Assembly: GCF_017310505.1 (NCBI RefSeq)
Contig: NZ_CP065957.1
Span: 620,001 to 684,000, forward strand
Length of the DNA stretch: 64,000 nt
Direction: 5' to 3'
From: Methylacidiphilum caldifontis
GTDB lineage: Bacteria; Verrucomicrobiota; Verrucomicrobiia; Methylacidiphilales; Methylacidiphilaceae
Positions 1 through 9,190 of this stretch are shown here, piece after piece (positions within the stretch are counted from its first letter, which is position 1; each line of letters opens with the position of its first letter). Position numbers and translations under genes: made by a program. The notes under the pieces are model-generated. The model was not told the origin of the DNA, ran no database searches, and saw only the letters and a list, made by a program, of their open reading frames with translations.

Positions 1-45
1 CTATGGTTTTCGATTTTGTGGGGATAGCAGGGAAAGGAAAACTCT

Positions 46-2745
46 GTGAAACCCAATGTTTTTCTCTTCTTGCTTAACATCAGAATAGAAGAACATATTA
101 ATCTTAAGTTTTCCTTAGCTTTTCTTTTCTTTTTTTTAATTTCCTTTGACATAGCCCTTTGCCAGTCCTCCTCTTCTCAAGAAGGACCTAATCTTCCTCC
201 CCTTCCCTCTTCGATTGACGCTCAACCTAAAAGTGTTTCTCCTTCACCAAGTCCAAGCCAAACGGGCGGTTCTTCCAACCTTGCTCAAGAACAATCAGAA
301 CAACTGACTCCCTCTGCTCCCCGCCTTGCTCCTCCATCACCGCCCGAAACCCCTCCCACAGAAGAAGAAAAACCCGTCGAACAAGCCGTACAACCTCCCC
401 CCCATGCTATCCCGATCAAAAAAAAACCTAAAAAAATTGTCGGCCCACCTAGTGGGGCGGAAAGCCAGAAGAAAGGCCCAACAGTTAAGGAAATTGAAAT
501 CGTCTACGTTGGCCCCAAGTCGGTGAATCGGTCCATGATTCTTTCCAATATGCGCACAACGGTAGGGCAACCTTACTCAGCAAGCACGGTAGAGGAGGAT
601 GTCAGGAATCTTTATGCGACTGGACTTTTTACTAACCTTAGAATATCGACTGAACAAGTTGCCGAAGGAGTGAAGGTCATTGTGATCGTTCAACCTAAAC
701 CGCTGGTCAAAGAGGTCACTATCCAGGGAGCAAAGCAGATCCCTATAGAAAGGATTAAAAAACAGATTAAAACAAAGATTGGAGATCCTTTAAGTGAGTT
801 CCAAGTTTCAGCGGATGCGGAAAAAATCAAGGAATACTATCAAAATCATGGTTTTGGTAATGCCCAGGTCACCTACAAAATCGATGTTAATGAAGAGTTC
901 GGTCGGGCTATCGTTAGTTTCTCGATTTCCGAAGGAGAAAAGCAGTTCATTGTAATGGTTAATTTCGTCGGCAATAAAGCCTTCAGTAATGCTGAGCTGC
1001 AAAAACAACTCAAAACGAAAAAAAAGAATATCCTTTCCTTCGTAAACAAATCGGGAATTTTTAAAGAAGACCAACTTCAAGAAGATTTAAGAAAACTCAA
1101 GGAGTTTTACCAGGATCATGGTTATATCGACATGCAAATCAAGGATGTCAAGGTATCTAGCCCACAAAAAGAGCAGATGGTTGTGACAATCACTATTTTT
1201 GAAGGAATCCAATATAAAGTAGGGACTATTCAATTCCAGGGCAATGTTATCCATCCTAATAGTGATCTACTCGATAGCATCAAAATGAAAGAGGGTAGCG
1301 TGTTTTCTCCCAAAGGACTTGATGACGATATCAAAGCGATTAGGGATCTTTACGGCAAACAAGGCTATATCGATGCGGAAATTAAACCTGAAAGATTAGC
1401 TAACATCGAAAATGGCCGCATTGATTTGCTCTTTAAAATATCGGAGGGCAGCCAGGCTTATATCGATAAAATCATTATCCAGGGCAACAACCAGACCAAA
1501 GACAAAGTTATCCGCCGGGAACTGGCGGTGGCCCCCGGAGATGTGTATGACAGCGTTAGGGTTGATGCGAGCAAGAAAAGGTTAGAAAATCTGGGTTACT
1601 TTGACAAAGTGGAGATCAATCCCCAGGACACCAACATTCCTAATAGGAAAAACATGGTCATTTCAGTCCAAGAAAAAAGAACAGGAAATGTGACTTTTGG
1701 ACTGGGATATAGCACGATTGAAAGTTTGCTTGGGTTTGTCGAACTCAACCAGGGAAATTTCGACATCGCCAATCCTCCTTCTTTTACGGGCGCTGGACAG
1801 AAATTTAGGTTTAGGTTGCAACTGGGTATTTTCATGGAAAGTGCCATGTTATCTTTTACCGAACCCTGGTTTATGGATCAACCGCTAATGGTCGGTTTTG
1901 ACCTCTTCTTCAATCAACTGACCTATCTTCAGTTTTACAACGGATTTAACGAAACCCAGTATGGTTTAGATCTGCGTCTTGCCAAAAGACTAAACCAGTG
2001 GTTTACTCTTTCAACCCGCTACGATTTTAATGTATACGATCTTTGGGGTTATCTTCCAGAGGTCGAGAATATCCCTGTGTTTGCGCAAAACAGAGGGTCA
2101 AGAACCCAAAGCGATATCACTATGGATCTGATCTATGATAGCCGTGACAGTGTCTTTGTCACCCGGCATGGAACCTATCTTGATTTCAATATCCTGGGTG
2201 CGGGAGGCCCATTGCTTGGTCAAACCGATATCTATAGATTACAGATCGATATATCCCATTTTGAAAACTTTCCTCTCTGGGACATTATTATGTGGAATCA
2301 CCTGACGGCTGGATTTGTCCAGCAATACGGTAAAAGCAGTTTTGTTCCACTTTTTGACAGTTATTTTGTTGGTGGTCCCCGTTCTTTAAGAGGATTCGAC
2401 TACAATCTTGTTGGGCCTAACTACCTTCCCCTCGATTTTCCGGTTGGAGGTCAAACCATGGCGGTTTGGAACCTTGAATTTACATTTCCTGTTGTAGACA
2501 GGGTCAGATTTGCCGTTTTCAATGATATGGGCTTTAATGCCGGTTCGCTCATTGGACCAAATGAATACATCCCCACCCCTCTTGTCGCAGGACAGGGGAT
2601 AAACATCGATGCGGATTACGGGTTTGGTTTAAGATTGTTTTTACCTATTGGTCCCTTACGTCTCGATTACGGTATTCCCTATTTAAGGCAGAGCTGGTTG
2701 AATAAAACAGGCAGGTTTTACTTCGATGTGGGCTATTCTTTTTAG
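46..2745 (+). CDS. bamA: BamA, outer-membrane protein assembly factor
   Basis: Core subunit of the BAM complex, which folds and inserts beta-barrel proteins into the outer membrane. The 899-residue product has an N-terminal hydrophobic signal segment, then an unusual Pro/Ser/Gln-rich stretch to about residue 145. POTRA repeats follow (about 148-540), then a C-terminal barrel from about residue 546. The loop-6 signature appears as GGPRSLRGFD near residue 775, and the chain ends in an aromatic Phe as expected of a barrel. The start is GTG with a purine-rich GGAAAGGA about 8 bases upstream. An ompH/skp gene and lpxD follow on the same strand, the classic bamA-skp-lpxD order. Identification is secure; the role of the Pro-rich linker is unknown. 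Confidence 0.95.
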   Translation: MKPNVFLFLLNIRIEEHINLKFSLAFLFFFLISFDIALCQSSSSQEGPNLPPLPSSIDAQPKSVSPSPSPSQTGGSSNLAQEQSEQLTPSAPRLAPPSPPETPPTEEEKPVEQAVQPPPHAIPIKKKPKKIVGPPSGAESQKKGPTVKEIEIVYVGPKSVNRSMILSNMRTTVGQPYSASTVEEDVRNLYATGLFTNLRISTEQVAEGVKVIVIVQPKPLVKEVTIQGAKQIPIERIKKQIKTKIGDPLSEFQVSADAEKIKEYYQNHGFGNAQVTYKIDVNEEFGRAIVSFSISEGEKQFIVMVNFVGNKAFSNAELQKQLKTKKKNILSFVNKSGIFKEDQLQEDLRKLKEFYQDHGYIDMQIKDVKVSSPQKEQMVVTITIFEGIQYKVGTIQFQGNVIHPNSDLLDSIKMKEGSVFSPKGLDDDIKAIRDLYGKQGYIDAEIKPERLANIENGRIDLLFKISEGSQAYIDKIIIQGNNQTKDKVIRRELAVAPGDVYDSVRVDASKKRLENLGYFDKVEINPQDTNIPNRKNMVISVQEKRTGNVTFGLGYSTIESLLGFVELNQGNFDIANPPSFTGAGQKFRFRLQLGIFMESAMLSFTEPWFMDQPLMVGFDLFFNQLTYLQFYNGFNETQYGLDLRLAKRLNQWFTLSTRYDFNVYDLWGYLPEVENIPVFAQNRGSRTQSDITMDLIYDSRDSVFVTRHGTYLDFNILGAGGPLLGQTDIYRLQIDISHFENFPLWDIIMWNHLTAGFVQQYGKSSFVPLFDSYFVGGPRSLRGFDYNLVGPNYLPLDFPVGGQTMAVWNLEFTFPVVDRVRFAVFNDMGFNAGSLIGPNEYIPTPLVAGQGINIDADYGFGLRLFLPIGPLRLDYGIPYLRQSWLNKTGRFYFDVGYSF

Positions 2746-2843
2746 GCCAATGAATAGATCAAAAATCATTTGACAAAAGAATAATTTCTCTTTTCAATTG
2801 CTGAGCATAAAAATTACACAGATGTACCGCGGTAAGGTATTAC

Positions 2844-2871
2844 TTGTGTTTTAACCAAAATCCGTTATACT
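2844..2871 (+). promoter_or_regulatory. candidate sigma70-type promoter before ompH
   Basis: TTGTGT and TATACT are separated by 16 bases, about 128 bases before the ompH start. A second candidate, TTGACA with 17-base spacing to TTCAAT, lies at 2770-2798. The 253-base gap after bamA suggests ompH has its own promoter. This is a consensus match only. Confidence 0.35.
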
Positions 2872-2998
2872 TTTTTCTGCTATGTAAAGGAGGGAAAGAG
2901 GGAAGATCAATTTATGGATGGGAAAGGATCTCTATTTGCTGGTGGGCAAACTAGATTTACTTAAAATATCTATCACTTAAAATATAAATTATAAACTT

Positions 2999-3598
2999 AT
3001 GAAATCATTTATTTTTGCCTTTAGTGTTATAACCGCTTTATCTATTTCATCGCTTTATTCTCAACAGGCTTTAAAAATAGCCGTAGTAGACCTTCAAAAA
3101 GCTTTTAATGATTTTTACAAAACCAAGGAGGCGGACTCCGAAATGAAATCCAAAGTCGCCGCTTTCGAAAAAGAAAGACAGGAGATGGCCAACGACTTGA
3201 ACAAGATCGGTGAAGAAGCAAAAAAGATGCATGATGCCGCCCAGGATAAAACCCTTTCAGAAGCGGCCAGGGCAGAAAAACAAAAAGCATTTGAAGCCAA
3301 AGCACAAGATTTCCAGGCGATGCAAAGAAAATTTCAAGAATTCCAATACGTGCGGACTAAAGAACTGGAAGATCGTTCACAGCGCATCAGGCAGAGTATC
3401 ATTGACGACATTACTAAAACCATTTTAGAAATCAGCAGCCGTGAAAAATTTACTCTAGTCTTTGACAAATCTGGGAAAAGCTTAAGCGGAACAAACGTTC
3501 TGCTTTACTCCCAGGATGTTAAGGATATTACGGATGAAGTGATTAAAACGATTAATGCAACAAAACCACAAACCAAGGCTGCTTCTACTTCTCAATAG
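2999..3598 (+). CDS. skp: OmpH/Skp-family periplasmic chaperone
   Basis: Skp/OmpH proteins hold unfolded outer-membrane proteins in the periplasm and hand them to BAM. The 199-residue product starts with a clear signal peptide (about 1-22, ending near YSQQA). The long central part, about residues 40-125, is highly charged and rich in Lys, Glu and Gln; it should form the paired coiled-coil arms of the family. A C-terminal segment with IIDDITKTILEISSREKFTLVFD returns to the body domain. It sits between bamA and lpxD, the usual neighbourhood. The ATG start directly precedes the signal peptide. Confidence 0.9.
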   Translation: MKSFIFAFSVITALSISSLYSQQALKIAVVDLQKAFNDFYKTKEADSEMKSKVAAFEKERQEMANDLNKIGEEAKKMHDAAQDKTLSEAARAEKQKAFEAKAQDFQAMQRKFQEFQYVRTKELEDRSQRIRQSIIDDITKTILEISSREKFTLVFDKSGKSLSGTNVLLYSQDVKDITDEVIKTINATKPQTKAASTSQ

Positions 3599-3658
3599 TT
3601 TGGATCAGAAGGAGGGCAAAGACCATCACTGCCCTTTCCACTCAAAGAGGAATAAAAA

Positions 3659-4720
3659 GTGGTTTCTTATACTGTAAAACAGCTTGCCGCATTAGTTGGG
3701 GGTATTGTTGAAGGAAATGCAGACATCGAAATTACAGGGATATCCGATATTGAGGAAGCAAAAAAAGGACAAATTACCTTTTTAAGCAATCCAAGGTATG
3801 AGTCGGCTGTTGAAAAAACTCAGGCTTCAGCCATTGTGGTATCAAAAAGTTATAAGGGTACTTCACCGGCTACCTTGATTCGGGTTGAGTCTCCATCCCT
3901 TGCTTTTTCAGAGATCGTTTCGTTATTTAGTCCTAAGCCAGTTTCCTATGAAGCAGGAATTCATCCCACAGCGATCATTGGAAAAGCAGTCGAAATAGGA
4001 AAAGAAGTAAGCATTCAACCCTATGCCGTAATCGAAGATAATGTAAAGATTGGAGATGGATGTGTTATAGGAGCTTTCGTTTTTATTGGCAAAGAAAGTG
4101 TTGTAGGAGAGAAGTCTTTTTTTTATCCTCATGTCACCATTCGGGAAAGGTCGCGGATTGGCAAAAGGGTCATTATCCATTCTGGAGCAGTGATCGGATC
4201 TGACGGATTTGGTTATGAACTGAAAAATGGCCGACATGAAAAAATCCCTCAAGTAGGAATTGTTCAGATCGATGACGATGTCGAAATTGGAGCAAATACC
4301 ACTGTGGATCGGGGTAGGTTTGGCAAAACGTGGATCCAGGAAGGCTGTAAAATCGACAATCTTGTCCAGATTGCTCATAATGTTATCATTGGGAAAAATT
4401 CAATTATCGCTGCCCAGACAGGGATTTCCGGCAGCACTTCCCTGGGAGACAACGTGACCCTTGCTGGGCAGGTAGGTATTGGAGGCCACATCCACATCGG
4501 CCAAGGGGCAACGATTACAGCTCAATCGGGTGTAACAAAAGATGTTCCTCCCCGGGCTATCCTTTCGGGCCGCCATGCTCGACCCATCAGCCTTACGCAT
4601 AAGCTTGAGGCACTTTACAATAAGCTTCCTGAAATATGGGAAAGACTCAGGAAATTAGAAAAAAAACAGGGGGAAGATGTCTTTTCCACCGAAGATGATT
4701 CCTGCAAAGCTCAGGAGTAA
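3659..4720 (+). CDS. lpxD: LpxD, UDP-3-O-acylglucosamine N-acyltransferase
   Basis: Third step of lipid A synthesis: transfers an acyl chain from acyl-ACP to the 2-amino group of UDP-3-O-acyl-glucosamine in the cytoplasm. The 353-residue product has the N-terminal uridine-binding LpxD domain (about 1-100) followed by a long left-handed beta-helix made of hexapeptide repeats (about 105-310). The catalytic His lies in LVQIAHN at residue 240, very close to its position in E. coli LpxD. The start is GTG, 60 bases after the ompH stop. The C-terminal helix is present. Presence of lpxD supports a Gram-negative LPS-bearing envelope. Confidence 0.95.
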   Translation: MVSYTVKQLAALVGGIVEGNADIEITGISDIEEAKKGQITFLSNPRYESAVEKTQASAIVVSKSYKGTSPATLIRVESPSLAFSEIVSLFSPKPVSYEAGIHPTAIIGKAVEIGKEVSIQPYAVIEDNVKIGDGCVIGAFVFIGKESVVGEKSFFYPHVTIRERSRIGKRVIIHSGAVIGSDGFGYELKNGRHEKIPQVGIVQIDDDVEIGANTTVDRGRFGKTWIQEGCKIDNLVQIAHNVIIGKNSIIAAQTGISGSTSLGDNVTLAGQVGIGGHIHIGQGATITAQSGVTKDVPPRAILSGRHARPISLTHKLEALYNKLPEIWERLRKLEKKQGEDVFSTEDDSCKAQE

Positions 4721-4735
4721 TTTTTTTTATAGATC

Positions 4736-6046
4736 ATGAAATCTTTTCATGTCGGATTAATCGGTCTAGGTAATGTGGGTTATCGTGTGTGGCACAATCT
4801 TTTAACCCATAGAGAACTGCTGGCAAAAAAATCGGGCAAAGAAATTGAAATTAAAAAAATCGCGGTGCGTTCAGTTGAGAAAGCTCTGAAACAAGGTGTT
4901 CCTCCGGGAATACTGACCACGGACTGGAAAGAGATTGTCAACGATCCGGACCTAGATGCTATTGTCGAGTTAATTGGGGGGATAGATGTCCCCTATGAAA
5001 TCATTACAGAGGCTTTAAAAAAAGGAAAAGAGGTGGTAACCGCTAACAAGGCTCTTCTGGCCTTCCATGGACAACAGATAGCTAGTCTTGCATCCAGCTA
5101 TAAAAGAAGAATTCTTTTTGAAGCCAGCGTTGCAGGAGGAATTCCTCTGCTTCAAGCTATTCAAGATGGACTTGTTGCCAACCGATTTCTGATGATTTCA
5201 GGCATCGTTAACGCTACCTGTAATTATATTCTGACGGAAATGACTAACGGTCGGATGAGTTATGCAGATGCACTAAAAAAAGCCAAAGAGCTTGGCTATG
5301 CCGAAGCGGATGAAACACTTGATGTGAGTGGTGAGGACAGTGCGCACAAAGCAGCGATCCTTTGCGCTTTATCCTATAGATTCTGGCCAAAAGTCGAAGA
5401 AATCTACACCTCTGGGATTCAATCGGTCGATCCTTTTGACATTCAATATGCTGGAGAACTTGGCTATGTTTTTAAGCTATTAGCTATTATAAAAAAGCAC
5501 CAAGACTCAAAAGAAGTTGAAATTCGGGTTCATCCGACTCTTCTTAGAAAAGACCATATTCTGAGCTCGGTTTCCGGATCTTTCAATGCTGTGATTATTA
5601 AAGGAGACATTGTAGGAGATCAGCTATTTTATGGGCGAGGAGCTGGAGGAGATCCTACCGCCAGTGCTGTATTAAGTGACCTAGTGGAACTGGCCAGATA
5701 TCCCCACGTGGAATATAATCCTCGACTTTTCTTTGCTGATGAACAAACCGAATATAAGGTCATGCCTATTTCAGAGATTATTTCCCGATATTATCTGAGG
5801 CTTAATGTGGTGGATAAACCTGGAGTCTTGGCAGCGATCGCTGAAATTCTTGGGAAAAAAAACATCGGTATTTCTTCTGTTGTCCAACCTGAAGTTTCAA
5901 GCTTTTCGCAAGGCGTCCCCCTGATTATAATGGTCCATGATGCGAAGGAAAAATATTTCAAGGAAGCTTGTTTTGAAATATCCAGGCTTCCTTTTCTTAA
6001 AGGTGAACCAATCGTTTACAGAGTAGAGGATTTTCATGTTCAATGA
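4736..6046 (+). CDS. hom: homoserine dehydrogenase
   Basis: Reduces aspartate semialdehyde to homoserine, the branch point to threonine and methionine. The 436-residue product has an N-terminal Rossmann motif ([12 protein letters not shown], about residues 8-19), the catalytic domain with GGIPLLQ and the family signature around [18 protein letters not shown], and a C-terminal ACT regulatory domain from about residue 353 ([19 protein letters not shown]). The ACT domain makes feedback control by threonine likely. Its 3' end overlaps thrC by 11 bases, so the two are probably translationally coupled. Confidence 0.95.
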   Translation: MKSFHVGLIGLGNVGYRVWHNLLTHRELLAKKSGKEIEIKKIAVRSVEKALKQGVPPGILTTDWKEIVNDPDLDAIVELIGGIDVPYEIITEALKKGKEVVTANKALLAFHGQQIASLASSYKRRILFEASVAGGIPLLQAIQDGLVANRFLMISGIVNATCNYILTEMTNGRMSYADALKKAKELGYAEADETLDVSGEDSAHKAAILCALSYRFWPKVEEIYTSGIQSVDPFDIQYAGELGYVFKLLAIIKKHQDSKEVEIRVHPTLLRKDHILSSVSGSFNAVIIKGDIVGDQLFYGRGAGGDPTASAVLSDLVELARYPHVEYNPRLFFADEQTEYKVMPISEIISRYYLRLNVVDKPGVLAAIAEILGKKNIGISSVVQPEVSSFSQGVPLIIMVHDAKEKYFKEACFEISRLPFLKGEPIVYRVEDFHVQ

Positions 6047-7136
6047 GAATAACCCTAGATCCTGGCTAGGGATAATTAATCGGTATCGAGATCGTCTTCC
6101 CCTGTGCGGAAACAGTATCAATATTACCCTTCTTGAAGGGAATACACCCCTAATCCCTTCTTTAAAATTATCCCGGATTTCAGGAAAAGATTTAAACGTT
6201 TATTTCAAATACGAAGGACTGAATCCAACGGCTTCTTTTAAAGATCGGGGAATGGTCGTAGCCATGACCAAAGCCCTGGAACAAAAAAAGCAGATAGTTA
6301 TTTGTGCCAGTACCGGCAATACCGCTGCTTCAGCGGCAGCTTACGCAGCGAGGGCTGATTTAAAATGTTTTGTTTTTCTTCCCCAAGGGAAAATCGCCTT
6401 GGGCAAACTATCCCAGGCTATGATCCATGGGGCAGAAATAGTAGAAGTAGAAGGAAATTTTGATGACACCATGCGGCTGGTTATCAAGCTTGCGAGCTTG
6501 AAACCTGAGATCGAACTAGTCAATTCAGTCAATCCTAGCCGCATAGAAGGGCAAAAGACAGCCGCTTTTGAGATCTGTGACACTCTGGGCGATGCCCCAG
6601 ACTATCATATTTTACCCGTAGGTAACGCAGGCAACATTACTGCTTATTGGAAAGGTTACAAAGAGTATTACGAAAGTAAACTTTCGAAGAAACTTCCACA
6701 AATGTTAGGGTTTCAAGCCGAGGGAGCTGCCCCTATTGTGCAAGGAAGGATTATTGAAAATCCCACGACAATTGCTTCAGCTATAAGAATTGGTAACCCA
6801 GCGAGTTGGAAAGGAGCTTTAGAAGCAGCCAGGGAATCAGCGGGTTGGATCGGTGCGGTAAGCGATTCTGAAATCATTGAAGCTTACCGTTTTTTAGCCT
6901 ATCAAGAAGGTATTTTCGTTGAACCCGCTTCAGCGGTCTCGGTGGCAGGGTTTTTAAAAGCTTGCAAGCAAGATCTTATTAGACCGCATTCTACTGTCGT
7001 ATTAACCCTTACAGGACATGGATTAAAAGATCCTTCTTTTACTGAATCCTGCTTTTCTTCTTTTCCCCGCCACCAGATCCTTCCCTCGATAGAAAAGGCC
7101 TTGAAAATTGTAGAAGGAACGAAGCAAAAAAGTTGA
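6036..7136 (+). CDS. thrC: threonine synthase
   Basis: PLP enzyme converting O-phosphohomoserine to threonine. The 366-residue chain is of the short bacterial/archaeal type. The PLP lysine is K69 in the context TASFKDRGM, and a phosphate-binding loop is seen as [13 protein letters not shown]. The start codon lies inside the end of hom (11-base overlap), giving a hom-thrC operon that carries out consecutive threonine steps. There is no homoserine kinase between them; that gene must lie elsewhere. Confidence 0.95.
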   Translation: MFNENNPRSWLGIINRYRDRLPLCGNSINITLLEGNTPLIPSLKLSRISGKDLNVYFKYEGLNPTASFKDRGMVVAMTKALEQKKQIVICASTGNTAASAAAYAARADLKCFVFLPQGKIALGKLSQAMIHGAEIVEVEGNFDDTMRLVIKLASLKPEIELVNSVNPSRIEGQKTAAFEICDTLGDAPDYHILPVGNAGNITAYWKGYKEYYESKLSKKLPQMLGFQAEGAAPIVQGRIIENPTTIASAIRIGNPASWKGALEAARESAGWIGAVSDSEIIEAYRFLAYQEGIFVEPASAVSVAGFLKACKQDLIRPHSTVVLTLTGHGLKDPSFTESCFSSFPRHQILPSIEKALKIVEGTKQKS

Positions 7137-7142
7137 AAAGAG

Positions 7143-7171
7143 TTGAGAATTGATTCCTATTCTTCTATCTT
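7143..7171 (+). promoter_or_regulatory. candidate promoter before leuC
   Basis: TTGAGA and TATCTT with a 17-base spacer start just after the thrC stop and lie about 90 bases before leuC. This is a consensus match only. No attenuator or leader peptide rich in Leu codons was recognised in the 122-base gap. Confidence 0.3.
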
Positions 7172-7258
7172 GGCTAAAGAGGAAAACTCCGAAATAAGGC
7201 TTTAAAAGAGTTGCTCTTAAGAGTTACACAGTAAACTTTAAAAATAGAAATTATAGAT

Positions 7259-8626
7259 ATGACTTTGACAGAAAAAATACTCGCCAAAGCTAGCAAGAGA
7301 ACCAAAGTTTCTCCTGGAGATAATATCTGGGTTGATACGGATATCCTTCTTACCCATGATGTTTGCGGGCCAGGCACTATAGGGGTCTTTCATAGGGAAT
7401 TTGGGAAAAACGCCCGGGTATGGGATCCCTATAAAATCGTGATCATGCCCGATCACTATATTTTTACTTCCGACTCTTTATCAAATCGAAATGTCGATGT
7501 CCTTAGAACATTCGCAAAGGAACAAGGACTTCCTTATTTTTATGATGTCATTGATGATCCTCAGGGGACATGGAAGTTTGATCCTCTTAAAGGTTCGCTC
7601 CGTCGTCAATACGGATCATTATATGCGGGTGTTTGCCATACGGCTCTTCCTGAAAAAGGACACGTGCGTCCTGGAGAAGTCCTTTTTGGTACCGACAGTC
7701 ATACCTGTACGGCTGGGGCTTTCAATCAATTTGCAACGGGTATTGGCAACACCGATGCAGGTTTTGTAATGGGTACAGGCAAGCTCCTTATCAAAGTTCC
7801 CCCCACAATCCAGTTTTATCTTGACGGAGAACTCCAAAAAGGGGTTATGGCTAAGGATCTCATCCTGCATATTATTGGTGAAATCGGCTTTGATGGGGCA
7901 ACTTACATGGCGATGCAGTTTGAAGGTCCCGGTGTGTTTACTCTTTCGATTGAAGATCGCATGACGATAGCAAATATGGCCATAGAGGCGGGGGCCAAAA
8001 ATGGGATATTCCCTGCTGATCAAAAAACCATTGAATTTGTAAAACAGAAGACTTTGAAAAATGGAACGAAAAAGGAATTTGAAGTCGTTGAGCTCGATAA
8101 AGATCAGCATTTTTTTGCCTCCCATGTCATTGATCTTTGCCAGATTGAACCGACCGTTGCCGCTCCTCACAACCCAGGCAACAGGAAAAAAGCCAAAGAA
8201 CTGAGTTCTATTAAAATTGATCGTGCCTATCTCGGTTCCTGTACAGGAGGCAAGCTATCCGATTTCATCGCTTTTGCTTCGATCTTAAAAAACCAAGCGG
8301 TGAGTGTAGACACTTTCGCCGTTCCCTCGACTCCTGAAGTCGTAGATCAACTTTACAAAATCCAGCTGGAAGGCCAGAGCCTTTGGGATATACTCACCAA
8401 AGCGGGTGTTCAAATTACTGAAAATCCTTCCTGTGCTGCTTGCCTTGGAGGTCCGCTTGATACCTTTGGAAGGCTTAATAAGCCGCAAGTCTGTATCTCT
8501 TCGACAAACCGCAATTTTCCCGGACGAATGGGAGACAAAACTTCACAGATCTATTTAGCCTCTCCACTCACGGTTGCAGCATCGGCTATAACAGGCAGAA
8601 TTACTGATCCACGGGAATTTTTATAG
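7259..8626 (+). CDS. leuC: 3-isopropylmalate dehydratase large subunit
   Basis: Aconitase-family 4Fe-4S enzyme isomerising 2- and 3-isopropylmalate in leucine synthesis (or citramalate in the isoleucine pathway). The 455-residue product carries the three cluster cysteines: C328 in GSCTGGK and C392/C395 in CAACLGGP. GTDSHTCTAGAFNQFA is a typical substrate-binding stretch. No leuD small subunit is adjacent, so its partner must be elsewhere. A homoaconitase of the same family is possible, but the length and the biosynthetic neighbours favour LeuC. Confidence 0.88.
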   Translation: MTLTEKILAKASKRTKVSPGDNIWVDTDILLTHDVCGPGTIGVFHREFGKNARVWDPYKIVIMPDHYIFTSDSLSNRNVDVLRTFAKEQGLPYFYDVIDDPQGTWKFDPLKGSLRRQYGSLYAGVCHTALPEKGHVRPGEVLFGTDSHTCTAGAFNQFATGIGNTDAGFVMGTGKLLIKVPPTIQFYLDGELQKGVMAKDLILHIIGEIGFDGATYMAMQFEGPGVFTLSIEDRMTIANMAIEAGAKNGIFPADQKTIEFVKQKTLKNGTKKEFEVVELDKDQHFFASHVIDLCQIEPTVAAPHNPGNRKKAKELSSIKIDRAYLGSCTGGKLSDFIAFASILKNQAVSVDTFAVPSTPEVVDQLYKIQLEGQSLWDILTKAGVQITENPSCAACLGGPLDTFGRLNKPQVCISSTNRNFPGRMGDKTSQIYLASPLTVAASAITGRITDPREFL

Positions 8627-8648
8627 GCCGACTCAATAAAAACAGACC

Positions 8649-8999
8649 ATGTTAGACCATAAAAGATCATTCTATCCCCTAAATAAATTAAATTGCTTTG
8701 TTCTTTTGTTCTGTTTTTTAAGCTTATCCTTTTTTTCCTGCACCTCGACCATTGGAGGCTATGAATACAACTTAGTTACAAAAGATAGGACGCCTTTCTA
8801 CACTCAGGGACCAGGCGAAGAGGTACCTGATAGTTATCTAGAAAAAGGAACCCGGCTAAAGCTTCTCGGTTCTACGGGGGAAGGCTTTGTGCGGGTGGAA
8901 ACGACACGGGGCAAAAAAGGATTTGTCCCTACTTCCTATCTAGAAAAACAGGATACCTATTATGGTACTCCTTCAAGTACCCTTGCTCCAAGCTGGTAA
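8649..8999 (+). CDS. small SH3-domain lipoprotein
   Basis: A 116-residue exported protein. A hydrophobic N-terminal segment ends in a lipobox-like LSFFSC (Cys near residue 31), so a lipid anchor is likely. The rest resembles a bacterial SH3 (SH3b) domain: a start like TKDRTPFYTQGPG, a central LKLLGSTGEGFVRVET, and the closing GKKGFVPTSYLE. Such domains usually bind peptidoglycan or partner proteins in the envelope. It begins 22 bases after leuC and may be co-transcribed, but no functional link to leucine synthesis is apparent. Confidence 0.6.
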   Translation: MLDHKRSFYPLNKLNCFVLLFCFLSLSFFSCTSTIGGYEYNLVTKDRTPFYTQGPGEEVPDSYLEKGTRLKLLGSTGEGFVRVETTRGKKGFVPTSYLEKQDTYYGTPSSTLAPSW

Positions 9000-9045
9000 T
9001 GAGGATAAGGAAACAAAATAATTTTCTGTTTTTTCTCCGTCCGTT

Positions 9046-9051
9046 TATAAT
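9046..9051 (+). promoter_or_regulatory. -10 element of the tRNA-Ser promoter
   Basis: A perfect TATAAT lies 21 bases before the mature tRNA 5' end. The -35 region is poor (T-rich). The same promoter could also serve the proton ATPase gene that follows closely. Confidence 0.4.
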
Positions 9052-9071
9052 ATAACAATAAAAAGCCCCGG

Positions 9072-9159
9072 GGACAGATGCCGGAGTGGTTGATCGGGCA
9101 CGCCTGGAGAGCGTGTAGTCGGCGAAACCGACTCGAGGGTTCGAATCCCTCTCTGTCCG
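9072..9159 (+). tRNA. tRNA-Ser (anticodon GGA)
   Basis: A class II tRNA of 88 bases. The acceptor stem GGACAGA (9072-9078) pairs with TCTGTCC (9152-9158), discriminator G9159. The anticodon arm is CACGC-CTGGAGA-GCGTG with anticodon GGA at 9106-9108. The long variable arm has a GTCGG/CCGAC stem, and the T arm is GAGGG-TTCGAAT-CCCTC (9135-9151). CCA is not encoded. It decodes UCC/UCU serine codons. Confidence 0.95.
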
Positions 9160-9190
9160 AAACCCTTTTTTCAATTCGAGGAAAACCTTT

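Noticed and set aside
2913-2963. 16-codon leader peptide before ompH
   Set aside because: A purine-rich stretch precedes it, but spacing is poor and there is no regulatory structure to support it.
3923-4378. 151-residue frame antisense to lpxD
   Set aside because: Shadow frame produced by the hexapeptide repeat coding bias of lpxD.
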